Of a stretch of 64,000 nucleotides of DNA, positions 9,369 to 20,792 are shown one piece after another. Under the pieces are notes generated by a model. The model had not been told where the DNA came from, did not search any database, and saw nothing but the letters and a program-made list of their open reading frames with translations. The position numbers and the translations under genes were made by a program. Source of the DNA: Ampelocalamus luodianensis (taxonomy: Eukaryota; Streptophyta; Magnoliopsida; Poales; Poaceae); contig CM070628.1 in assembly GCA_036346255.1 (NCBI GenBank), positions 24,195,840 through 24,259,839 on the forward strand. Direction: 5' to 3'. Every line of letters starts with the position of its first letter. Positions within the stretch are counted from its first letter, which is position 1.

Positions 9369-11275
9369 TGTTGGACCGAAAAGGCGACTAGAGGGGGTGA
9401 ATAGAGCACGATCTCTTTTTCTCCGAATTCAATTCAATACGAATCTCACCCAATAGCTATGAAAGCTATGAAGATCAATCAATTATGCACAATGAAGACT
9501 TGTATTGAATCAACTCAAAACCCCAAGTAAAATCAACACAAAACCAAAACATGAAGGCTCGGCGTCCGACCTCTCAAAGGGGCGGTCGACCGGTTAGCTC
9601 GGCGGTCGATCACTGAAGCGGTCGACCGATTCTCGCGGTCGATCACGGTTCAATGAACAGAGGAAACACCGACAAACCGAAACACAAATTGATCAAACTT
9701 TTGATTCGTGCGTCCAAACTTCATGAAATTTGACACACACCTACCTAAGTATGTCAGAACCTATTCCAACCAACGATCGTGATAATTCTTGCCAAGATTC
9801 TGACCTTTTACAGTTTGAGCGGTTAGGTCAAAACCGAGTCAAAACAAAAATATGATCTTGAGACTTGCTCGTGGGTGATTGATGATATTGATGATCCTAG
9901 ATGTATTCCCACACGCCACAAAGCAAGCTAGATCATGTCCGAAACTAAGCAAAACTCATGGATCAAAGAAAGACTTAAATCATCAAAAAGAGAGAAAGAA
10001 AGCAATTGACCTCATCTTGAAGAAACTTTCTTTGGATTGATTTGATATGGTATTGGTTTACAGCCACTCCATCAATGGATGACAAAGACTCAATACATGA
10101 GCACGAAATCCAATCCAACTCTCTAGAACCCTAACCTCCTCTCCTCCTCTCCCTAAGCAAATTAGGGTTTCTCAACAATGAAACGTCGAAAGGTCGGGGG
10201 CGGGAGGCAGGTGCAGCCACCTCCCTCCTTTATTTATAGTGGAGGCTTAGGGTTTCTAATAGAGTCTCCCTAATGGGCTCCCGTTAAGGCCCAAAACAAA
10301 CGGGTGACACACGCACGCCTTTTAAAGCGCTGTGTCCAAATTGTGCGGCACTCGCTGTTCGCCACGTAGGTTGATCCAACGGCTCATCATGTCGGCAAGT
10401 CTCTCCCATCCGGCTCCCACCGAAACCACCATGGCACTTGCACCACCCCGCGCCGCTTGATTCAACTGGGCCGCACCGAACCGCCTGCTCGTCACCTTTG
10501 TCCATCTTGCACCATACTTGAGTCCAATGACTTCACCCGCATCGCCGATCGCTTTGAACCTCGCTCTCCAAGCCTAGTCCCGATCATCCTCGCCGCTGAT
10601 CGTCGTTGACCACCAAGCAACCCGCACAACAATAGACAAGAAAATCGAAATCGGGAACAAGTTCTTCACAACTTGACCCACGTTAGTCAAAACATGCATC
10701 ATGCAACACATATGACATGAAACCCATGAACTTGACCTAATCAAGAACTATCGCCACCACACGGCCGACGACGTAGTGAAAACCGGTCGACCGCCACTTT
10801 GGCCGGTCGATCACACCGCCGGCTCGACCGCCAACCAAGGCCGGTCGATCGCCACCAAAGGACTTAGCCAAAATTTCAACACCAAATCCGCAACCTCCCC
10901 GAAATTTAAAACGAATAGAACTTTTGATCGAGGCTCCAAACATTATGGGACCAAGTGCGAGAATCTCCTCACTTGCCTACACCTCTATGTTTGGCCCACC
11001 CCAAATTCCAATGACACTCAACTTGCCGTCCGATCGCCATCGACGGCCGACCGCTACCAAATCGGTCGATCACGACCGCCGGCCGATCGCCGCTCAATTC
11101 ACCCGAGGTACCACTTGAGGCACGGCCGGTCTGACCGCCACTGAGGCCGGTCAGACCGCCTGAGGCCTGACAGAACCTGAACTTTGCCGAAAACTCATGT
11201 TTCCTCAAACCTTCAACGTCATTGCCAATTGACACATCATCCTAAGATCATGAGCATATCCCCATGATATCCACA
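9369..11275 (-). mobile_element. S1 5' LTR (Sirevirus-type), about 1.9 kb
   Basis: The minus-strand LTR starts TGTGGATATCATGGGG at 11275 and ends CCAACA at 9369, directly followed by the primer site. Its end ('gactagagggggtgaatag' on plus, about 9390) matches the S2 LTR and is typical of Sirevirus LTRs. It has two clusters of CGG palindromes, GGTCGACCG-type at about 9560-9645 and 10776-11165, a known hallmark of Sirevirus LTRs. A TATA-like TTTATTTATAG lies at about 10230. No polypurine tract lies beyond 11275; N1 interior begins there, so S1 inserted into N1. Confidence 0.9.
10776..11165. repeat. CGG palindrome cluster in the S1 LTR
   Basis: Many overlapping short palindromes of the type CCGGTCGACCG, GGTCGATCG and GGTCTGACCGCC, separated by spacers of about 10-25 bp. 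A smaller group lies at about 9560-9645. The literature describes CGG palindromes as conserved in Sirevirus LTRs; the sequences are seen directly here. Confidence 0.85.
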
Positions 11276-14200
11276 ACTTCCCATGCATCTCAAAATAGAT
11301 CTCATATGCAATTACATAACCTCCATCTTCTAAGAGTAAACAACTCGGAATTCTCGGCACACCCATTCACATACTTCATCAAAAGGATTCTATCAATGAC
11401 CATCCCATTGTTCAGAATCCACCCTTATTCTAATTCCTCTACACATAATCATTGAGCGACCAAAGTCCTAGCATAAAAATGCGAAGCCCAAAATTAACTT
11501 CCAAGACCCCTACAACGAACTTCTCATATAGGAAATAAGAGAAACCTCAAATTAAATCCCTAAAATTCTCACAATCCAAACATACTCGCGCATTAACATC
11601 AACACGAAAACATTTCCTCGACCCAATTATCTTTATAAAGATTCTAACTCTTAGAGAGTTACTTGCTAAGTCCAAAACATTCCTAGTAATAATCCAACAA
11701 TCCCGCTACTCGCTATCTCATTAACCACTTTAACGATCGATTACTTCGCTAATATTACTTTCATTACAACACCGTCATATTTCATCTCAAGAACTGCATG
11801 GTACTCAATCGCGTACTCTAATACATCGATCAAGATTCCCATCCTTTCGAAAATTCTAATGTTCCACCCGAATTGAACAAAGGATCTTGGATCACAAATC
11901 TCCATAGATTCTAATGGTTGCAATAATACAATCAGTTTAGCCTCAAAGGCAAACATTCAGATAAACATTATTCTCTCTAAGAATTATACACTAAAATAGT
12001 TCATCTTTCTATGCTCCTCGAATAACTTACAATCCAAGGTCTCATAATCATATTGAATAAACACTACGAAAGACCCTTGTGAAACGAATCGATGAATCCT
12101 TCCTCAAAAGAAAAGGCAAAAGAAGACATTTATCGCTCAAGTAAAAACAGACCAAGGGAAAAGTCGCTTAGGCAAAGGACTCGAAAACATAAGAGAAAGT
12201 CAACAATCGAGGGCTCAAGCCCTATTGTGTTTAATACCAAACCACAAATGAGAAGAAGGTAATCCCTTTGAAAATTGATAAACTCTTATGGAACAATCGC
12301 ATAAGGTTTAAGCACACTCAAATAAATCGCAAGATGCGAAATGTGACTTAGATCTCAATTACTTATACTTCACTCCTTCCTTTAACAAGGAAGGTTATTT
12401 TCTGTGGTAATTACATCACTTTGCTAGCTTAAACAGGATAAGCTCTTAAAACCCAAATCACAGGAACCACTTCAGAACCAATAAAATCTTTCAACATCTC
12501 ACTTTGCTCGAAACAAACTCAATCACCACATAACTCAAGAGGTCCAAATGAACACAACACAAAACTCGAAACACTTTTACTAAATGAAAATTACGAAAGA
12601 CGATCCAATTACTTTATTTCTAAAGGAATCATCACCACACACACAAGTCACAATCTCTTGCGATAATCTTTCCGACATCAAGAATAATACACTCAACACG
12701 AATCTTTATCATCAACTATTCCATTAGAAAGCCCCAAAATGTCACCAAATTGTTCTCTACTACCTTTTCATCCCATCTTCAAAACGAGAGTATACGAAAA
12801 CCATACAACATCACTACATCAACCTCTTAAGTTTAGAAGGGTCTACTACACAATTGAAAAGCTTCTACCAAAACCCTTTCATCAAGGAGACATTATCATC
12901 CGATTATTTCACAATCATGTGGGCATAAGCCACCTATTATATCATATCGCTTTAACTTTTAGCGATGCTCAACATCAAACTTCAACACACAACAGCTTAT
13001 ACTACAACCATTGTTGTTATCAATCGCTTCATTATGAAATCTAGTTGCTACCTACTTTCCTTCCCAAATCACATGGATATTAACAAACACATATTCAAAA
13101 TCTTCTATCGATCAAAAGTCTCAACAACACTACAACTAAATTCATCGCATCATTCTATATAGAAGAACTACATAGAACTCCTCCCATAAATTTTAGATCC
13201 ACTGATATTCAATCTATTCAACCAGTTGTACACAATTCCAATAACCGATCATACTAGAGAATATGTAAATCTAGTATTTACTCTAGTTTCCTTTTCACAC
13301 ATTTAAATTAATCCATTGGAACCATAGAACCCAACAAGTTTAGCAACCTAAACAATTTTAATGACCATACTAATTCATCAACGTTTCATACTTCTTAATA
13401 TCTCCTTTTGGCTCCAAAAAGGTATGAGCATACTCTCAATCACTACCCATACATACAGTTCATCAAGAACTAGTAGAAAACAACATCAACTTAATCAATT
13501 TCACTTCCAATGTTACTAACTAATTTTAATTATGCACCACACAATGACTCAACTTGATACCCATACCATATCAAGTTATTCGATTATCAACTCTGACTTA
13601 ACCATAACAAGGCATTACAAAAGGATTTTAACAATTTTCATCAGAAAAGAGAGGCATTAAACTTCAACACTCGCAATAATCCAAAAGGAATACATAGAGC
13701 CAAAACTTTCTCATGTTAATAATCTTGCAACATAAAACTCTCATTACTCAAACTATCAAATGAATAAATGAGTCATTCTTTTCTCATGAGAAAGAAGGAA
13801 CAACCATGGAATTATCAATATTGCTAATTGACAAAGATCACAAGTCGTAAAAGCAACTCAACAGTCGGAAAATAATAATTGTTTCAGAGAACCATTAGAG
13901 ACCACTGAAACACAACAACTACCATAAACCACGAACCCAAAAGAAATTCATCATCCACCACAGAACAAGAATTTGCCAAGATTTGAGGTCAAGAAATAAA
14001 ATAACTTTCTGAAGCAGCTTACGCTCAACTCCTGCAACTAGGGTATTCGGGGTAACTACTCTATTCGTCTACCATGAACGGTGGTATAACCTGACAAAGT
14101 CCAAGGCCACAACCACAGCCTCCACTTCTTAACAACCATTATCGACACGCATAAACAATATAATCAAATATAATTATACATGATCATCTCATGGCAATCA

Positions 14201-14404
14201 TAGAATAGATTCATAGATATAGAATATCATAACATATCATATTATAGATTAACAACAAGAACGATATTACCGAGACAATTCAACAATTGCTCAACAAATG
14301 AAACATAACAACAGATAATGCGAAAGCAATGTAATTCCCAACCCCACCTATTGTGCACAGTGTGTCAATTTAATATTTTTCTATTAACCACGGACCTAAA
14401 GCCC
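11276..14404 (-). mobile_element. N1 interior: gene-less internal region of a LARD-like element
   Basis: About 3.1 kb with no coding frame longer than about 100 codons and no gag or pol similarity on either strand. It is A/C-rich on plus. It aligns through most of its length with the N2 interior (about 32900-35916), for example at 12800-12860 against 34300-34360 and at 14280-14416 against 35790-35928. Cut on the left by S1. Orientation comes from the primer site at 14405. Elements with long LTRs and a non-coding interior are called LARDs and must borrow proteins from a coding relative. Confidence 0.85.
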
Positions 14405-14416
14405 GCTCTGATACCA
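14405..14416 (-). promoter_or_regulatory. N1 primer binding site (initiator Met tRNA type)
   Basis: GCTCTGATACCA on plus, that is TGGTATCAGAGC on minus, two bases from the LTR boundary at 14419. Same position and sequence as in N2 (35917-35928). Confidence 0.92.
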
Positions 14417-14418
14417 AG

Positions 14419-16796
14419 TGTAACACCCTGGCTATTTGGAAGCCAAAATGCTACCTAAAGACCTAACTAATAACCATACAGCGGAATGAATTTCAACAAA
14501 TACTTCATCAACTAAGCTAAACAGATCATCAGCAAATGGAACATAAATAGGAATGTAATATTGGATCCGCTACGATATCTTATCAACGAATGATCAATGA
14601 ACATAACAGTTATTTAAACAAACTCAACGATAAGTAAGGTATCCTTCAAGTCTAAGTTTATTTAATACAATCCAACACTTAACGAATGAAAGGTAGTAAC
14701 AATTCTTATGTCGAAACAAGGGTAAAGTGAACTGAGTGGGTTGTGCATGTCTACTCCCTCCCAAGAGTTTCATCACCAATGTTCACCTAAAATAAATAAA
14801 CAAAGCAAGAGTGAGTCCAAGACTCAGCAAGTACATTGAATAAATTAACAGACAACCAATATGGACAAGACAACCTCTTCACGGTTCAGACATACCACGA
14901 ATGAACATTTAAGAATGCATGATATGAATGAAATTAATCAAAGGATGGACTGCACACGTGCTTATACCGGTATAGCTAGTGACACACCCGTCGGTGTTCA
15001 CTTAAGCCCGTACCTTAACAAAAGTGCGGGGATCCAAGTCCCGTATGAAGAACGTTTCATACAGGTGTCCAAACTGCCCACATTAGAATGGTGGGACTTA
15101 CATGCCCATACTGGAATTGATGGGACTTTAGACTCCACTCCCGTGGACGGAACATGAACATGGATGCAACTTTTGACTCCACTCCCATGGAGTTCCACTC
15201 CTGTGGATGGAACTTGAACATGGATGCATGAATGTATTTATGAACAACGACTAGCATCATCTTTGAACATATGAATTTCACATACGGAAGAAACATAGTC
15301 ATCGGAACTTCTCACGTATCAAATAAAAACACACTACCAACATACACAATTCATACAAACGTCAGTGTACTTGCCTTTAGTGTTGCGATGCGTTAGGAGG
15401 CAACGACGATGCCGCTAACCCCGGAGCCTCACCTCCTACACCATTAGTTTACTCAATAAGAACCACGATGTCAAGACACTACTCGCAACACAAACCCCAA
15501 CACCCCAACGTTTAACTACACAATTTTACTCCAATTGAACTACATTCCATCAGAAAACCATAATGGGCAGCAATACTAAAATTGACATAACTTTTGCTCC
15601 GAAATTCGTAAAAAAGTAAACTTAGGCTTGTTTGAAAGGTAACAAGATTATCTACAACAACCTAGTTGATAGAAATCCCAAATTCTGAATGTACCAAGCC
15701 CCAAAAGACCAATGAACACCCTCTGCCAGAACTGCCTGACACTTCTGGGCAGCAGCACGAAAAAGGCCATAACTTCTAATTGGCCAACCCAATCTTAGCG
15801 TTCTTTATCAATATAAAAATCTAAGACCCAGGCCTACAATAACCTAGTTGGGTTAAGCCCTGAATTTGCCATTAACTTGATCATATATTAAAAGGCAGTT
15901 CGACAATTCATTCTCGTCAGGGTTCTAGACAGTCAACTTAAAACGTGCATAACTTTTGTTCTACAAATCCAAATGGGATGTTCTTTATCAATCCTGAAAG
16001 CTAATGAGATCACGTACAAAAGTCGTTATGGGCAAAACTTCTGAATAATCTTCTATCTAAGTCATAATTTAACAATTACAGTGACTGCTAATTCTCATCA
16101 GAATTCTGAACAGCAGAAACTAAAACGATCATAATTTTTGATCCGTATGTCGGAATCAGGTGTTCTTGGCGGCCACCGAAAGCTAAGAATATTATCTAAA
16201 TATCTCTAGGAGATCAAAACTTCTAATTCAGCCTCTAAGAACCCAAAACTAGCCACGCAATAAACTGGACAGAATTGAATCTACTGCGGACAGAACTTGA
16301 TCCAATCAAACTAATCCAATTTTCACATCTAAACATCATCAAAATAGCGGGGAAACGAATTGATACCCTTGGAGATGCGTGTTACGCTGATCAAACCCCG
16401 TGAGGACAACCTCTCCTCTTCTCCTTCTTCCTTCCTCTTCCTTATGGTCGGCCACTTTGCAGGGGAAACATCGGAGATAGTAGCGACGGCCAAGGGCACG
16501 GTTATCAGAGTAGATGCATCGAGCAGGGGGGGCATCTGTAGAAGCACAGAATATCAGAGCATATTAGGGTTTGTGGCTTAATCCCCCTTTCTTGCCTTTA
16601 AGTGGGCTATCAACCTTCCATGGGCCATGGGCCTCTAAGGCCGGCTTTTTCCTCTACGATCGTGGGTTTATGCCCAAAGCTCTCTCAAAAACTGAATTTT
16701 GAACTTATTTCCATATCTAAACTTTGTTGCATTCGCTATTGAATAAATTTCCTCTCCCGAGTAATATTCTCTCTAATTGGAACTTGAAGTATTACA
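14419..16796 (-). mobile_element. N1 5' LTR, about 2.4 kb
   Basis: On plus it begins TGTAACACCCTGG beside the primer site and ends at TATTACA (16796, uncertain by 2 bp), where G4 LTR sequence starts. It shares short blocks with the N2 LTR ('gcaagagtgagtcca', 'cataacttttg', 'aataaa..cctctcccg') but most of it has diverged, although the interiors of N1 and N2 still align well. It holds a short tandem repeat at about 15125-15230 (a 'ggaac.tgaacatggatgca' unit), four ~180-bp modules (15586-16310) and a GC-rich patch near 16400-16660. Confidence 0.88.
15586..16310 (-). repeat. Degenerate ~180-bp tandem modules in the N1 LTR (4 units)
   Basis: CATAACTT or CATAATTT recurs at 15586, 15768, 15948 and 16130 (spacings 182, 180, 182). 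Units share the order CATAACTTTTG, a block near 'aaat', 'gttctttatca' (or 'gttcttgg'), 'gaaagctaa', then 'aacctagtt' or 'ctctaggag' and 'aaaacttctgaat'. Units are diverged but the spacing is regular. The same module order is seen in N2. Confidence 0.85.
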
Positions 16797-19700
16797 CATA
16801 CTTCCTATGGTATGCCGGGTAAATCAAGATACGGTCATTTTTAGCAAGAAGATCCTATTGAGCTAAGTCCTCAACCCATGGCTCCTAGGAAACACAAGAC
16901 GTTAACGCTCCATCCTATATATCCTAGGAAACACAAGACGTTAACGGGCCCATCCTATCAGCCCAAAAGGAACACGGGATTTCATGGTACCCTGCCCTTA
17001 CAATTTCACCACCGTGGGACTCAACACAATAAAATCCCCCCTACATAACCATACGGCACCCATATACTGCGCGTGATAGCACGAGTTTTACTTGAATTGC
17101 AACAACCCAAAGTTCGGTCCTTAATTGTCCAGACAAGTCGAACCACTTACCCAAAGCTCGTGCACAAAGCACCATCACTAACCAACACTTGTCCAAACCA
17201 AAAGCTCATTTAAAATGACAAAATTTATCTTATAAAACAGATACGAAGATCTGAAACAAAAGTATATAAAGAGAGTTGTGTTTATCCCATAATTGGCGGG
17301 CTATTCCGACAATCGAGCTACGGTTCTAGACTTGCATGGCTACAACTCGAACAACAAGATTTCAAACATCCTATCATAATTATTTCAGACTGGGTAATTC
17401 ATGGATAGACACAATGACAAGATAATAGGATGTGTCTAACTACTCATCACAAAAATAGCGACATTATAGAACTACCATGCAAGCAATTATCATTGCATCT
17501 ACCCTAACAAAATTGGGATCAAATATGATGCAAAAGAAAGTTCAAAGGATGCTTGCCTTGCTGATAAAGTAGTTGTTCACTCAGTAGCGTAAGAGTCAAT
17601 GTCAATCGGCTCGAATCTATATAAATATAATACCGAATAAACATCGAGAAATACTCTAAAATCAAAATGCTAAAAATGCATGATTTTTCTACAGTAGCTA
17701 GCCATGATTTTAGATGACTTTTGGTGAAAGAATTATTTCATTTTGATTTGGTATATGAAAGTTATAATGGTTTGACTTTCGATTTCAATATGCCTTCATT
17801 TATGAAATTTAATTATGAAGTGAAATTTTGTAGAGCAGATAGTACATGGATTTCATAGATAAATAGGCAATATTATTATAAGTTCAAAACAGTTGAGTTT
17901 GCTCCAATTGGAGTTCTCATGATTTAGTTATTGATTTTAAAGTTATCAAGATTAATAGTGTAAAATAATATCCTTTAGGATCATTTTCCTCAAACTATAG
18001 TTTCTGTGATGAGGTAAGTTTGGAGCCAATTTTATAATTAAGTTCCTTTCAAATATAAATTATCAAAATTGATTTCACTATTTTTGGAGTTTCCAATAAT
18101 TACTTATGAATTGTTAAAGCTATCAGCCTTTTTCTTTTGTAAAAATAATAGTGTTTATAGCTCATTTTCTAAAATAATGCTCTCTGTTACAGAGACATGG
18201 TTGAAACCAATTTTAATATAAAGTTCGTTAAATTTTAAAATTATCAGAAGTGGTTTCACTCATTTTGGAGTTGAGATGAATTAGTTATGTATTTTCAAAA
18301 TTATACATGTTTTACAGTGCACAGATAATTCGTTTTCGGATTTTATAAAGTATTTACTCCTTTTCTCAACGAGCGCTAGCCTAGCCGCAGTCACTGACCA
18401 GCGGGCCCGGTGAACAGCGTGCTTTCTAATTTAACTCAGATTCAAATTTAGCTCTGACGTGTGGGACCCGCCGTCAGTGGGACGGTCCAGTGGACTTGGT
18501 CCACGCGCCTAGGTACACGGTGCACGGGGTTTAAGGGCTAGGCCCACAAGTTAGCCACTGCGGCTATAAACTCAAAGCCCCCATTTTCTGTGCGAGGGAC
18601 CCTGTGTAAGTGAAACACTAGGACGGCTAAGACAGAGATTAATTGCTAATGATTACCAATTATCCCTAATCATTACTACAGTGCCTGTCGGCGTACGGCA
18701 ACGGGCTTTTGCCCCGCGCGCTTCACCGGCGGCTTGCCGGCGCTGTGCGCCACGACGATGCGGGCCAAGGCCATGTCCAGGTGCGCAACAGTATTGTGCA
18801 CCCGTTAAGGGCACTCACGGCACCCGAGCCGGTCTAGAACGGTGGCTAGCCGGCGTTGAGCGGCGGCGCTCAAAACGGCAAAAACGAAAACAGCACAGTG
18901 AAGCTCCGCAGCGACCTTCAAGCGTGTGCCAAGATCCTAGGGACTATGAGAAAGGCTACCTGAGCGAAGAGGGTGCTCGGGCAGCTCGAGTCGCCAAAAG
19001 GCCGCGCACGAGAAGAAGATGTTGACAATACGGCTTCGCGAGGAGAGGATCCCCTGAGCAAAACCGAGTGAAAAGAATTATGAAGATGGCCTACGGATCG
19101 TCTGAGGAAACTATAGAAGCGAGGAATTGATGAGAGCTTTATCGATCAAGTGGGAGATGAAGAGTTTGAGCTACTACGAAAATGGTCAAATCTTCAATCC
19201 ACCGAGATCCCGTCGTGCATTCAAGAAATTGGTTGAGGGAAAGCTTTAAAATACCCTAATACACGTTATGACACGAAAGAATGGTTACAAATCTCACCGA
19301 AACAAGGATGACAAGACGATGTCCCGCAGCGCGCTCGGACGTGATCTAGAGCACGAGGATGGTCCGGAGCTACAAAGCAAGATAGAAACCGGTATGAGCA
19401 AAAATGGATAAGGTATTGAACAAGGAAAAGAATGGCATCACCTGGTGGGAGCTTACTCGCGAGAAAACAAGGACGAGCTTCCCTCTCCTCGGTCAACAAA
19501 GGAGAAGTAAGGGAGAAGGAGGGGGTGCAAGGGGTAATATGGCCAGGAGATGTCGAACGTGCGGTGTGCAGAGGAGAACCCCGGGATAGGCCAAGGGACG
19601 CGGTGGAGTGACAGGGCTCGCCACAGAGCGCACCGCGTGGCGAGGAAGCCCGCGCGAGCGCCGCCCGAGGAAGAAGAAAGGCTCGACAGCGCCCCCCGCG

Positions 19701-20380
19701 CCGCCGCCCACGGCGGGTACGACAGTGGTTTAGATCGGCCGTTGGATTGCGAATGGACTGACGAGATTGGTTAGGTGTTCTGACAGTCAATTGGATGCGA
19801 GATCCGGGCCGTTGAACCTCGATCGACGGTTGCATGCGCGGTGCATTTAGGCGGTCGGCCGAGTCGGCTCGCTGGTCGGACTCAAGCCCGAGGAACAAGC
19901 AAGGCCAGTTTTGGTTTAGGGTTTTGACCGAATTTAATTGTTTTCCCACTTTGACCAGGGGCTTAAAAATAGAAATAAAATTTTAAAAATCATGAAATAA
20001 TTTCTGGAGGTTCCTGGGATAGCTTTGTGTCCATAAAAATTATTAAACCCTACTGTTCCTAACATATTTTGTAATATATAAATTCAACTTAGACAAGGTC
20101 TTTTAAAGGTGTTTGAATTTTCTTAGGGTTCAAACCAGTCCCAAAAATTTGGAAAAAATTATATTAATTCGTGATAATTAATATAGTATTTGAATAAATT
20201 ATTTCCAGAGGATCTTCAGTAGCATTTAATTCAGTTTTTAGTTTGGAGTTCAAATTGAAGTGTATGTTTCATTTGTATTATGAGATTTTCCAAGTACAAT
20301 ATTCAAATGAATGGTTTCAAAACATGATGCATGCTAATGAGATGCATAATAAACCTCTTTATTAATTTGGGGATGTGACA
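16797..20380 (-). mobile_element. G4 LTR, partial, same family as G1
   Basis: The minus strand starts TGTCACATCC at 20380 and follows the G1 LTR from 2327 to about 5890 in order: a shared start ('ttgtacttggaaaatct' near 20290), a GC-rich block (about 18400-19900), the ~180-bp modules (17690-18330) and 'cataccataggaag' at about 16805. It stops where N1 begins, so N1 inserted into this LTR and about 1.2 kb of it should lie beyond N1. There is no polypurine tract beyond 20380, so it is a 5' LTR or a solo LTR. Open frames at 18681-19025 and 19266-19949 belong to the GC-rich block and are not supported as genes. Confidence 0.87.
17690..18330 (-). repeat. Degenerate ~180-bp tandem modules in the G4 LTR (4 units)
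   Basis: The reverse complement of ATAACTT (or a one-base variant) falls at 17761, 17942, 18119 and 18300, spacings 181, 177 and 181. This nearly repeats the G1 spacings of 181, 177 and 186, so the array is older than the split of the two copies. Confidence 0.8.
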
Positions 20381-20792
20381 AAACGAAAAGAGGAAAGGAA
20401 GGAGGCGGCTTCAGAGGGGATGATGTGAGATGTCACAATGAAACAATAACATGCCGTGCCAAGCCTTGGAAAAACAGACTACGGTTGGTTTAATGTTTTA
20501 AATTGTTTTCACATTGATTTAATTCCATAAATCACATTTGAGCTCAGAAAATTACCAAACTTGGTTCAATAATTTTGAAATTTTTTCGAGAAGCTCTTTA
20601 GATTACTTAGAACTAGAATAAATTATTTCCAAATTTTTTATCAAGTGTTAATTAATTTCAGAAATACATTTTTAGCAGCTTAAGCTTAGAAAAAAGATTT
20701 AACTAAAGCAAAAAAGTTTGGAAAACACTCAAAAATTCAGAAATGAGATTTTGTCGAACCCAAAAATGCAATTCTTGACCCTCTATGTATAA
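20381..20792. other. Unresolved AT-rich stretch, possible gypsy LTR start
   Basis: A purine-rich run (20381-20437, with GAGGGGATGATG) is followed by TGTCACAATG at about 20438 and AT-rich sequence. This resembles a polypurine tract plus the start of a plus-strand LTR, but it does not match the other LTRs here and has no partner. No gene seen. The right end holds an 8-bp inverted repeat, TGCACTAG at 20793 and CTAGTGCA at 20813. Confidence 0.35.

Noticed and set aside
12739..13044. 101-codon plus frame in N1, partly repeated in N2 (34278-34499)
   Set aside because: It is antisense to the element; the frame is not kept between N1 and N2 although the DNA is similar.
19266..19949. 227-codon minus-strand frame in the G4 LTR
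   Set aside because: Its length comes from GC-rich LTR sequence. The homologous part of G1 has no matching frame, and no domain is seen.
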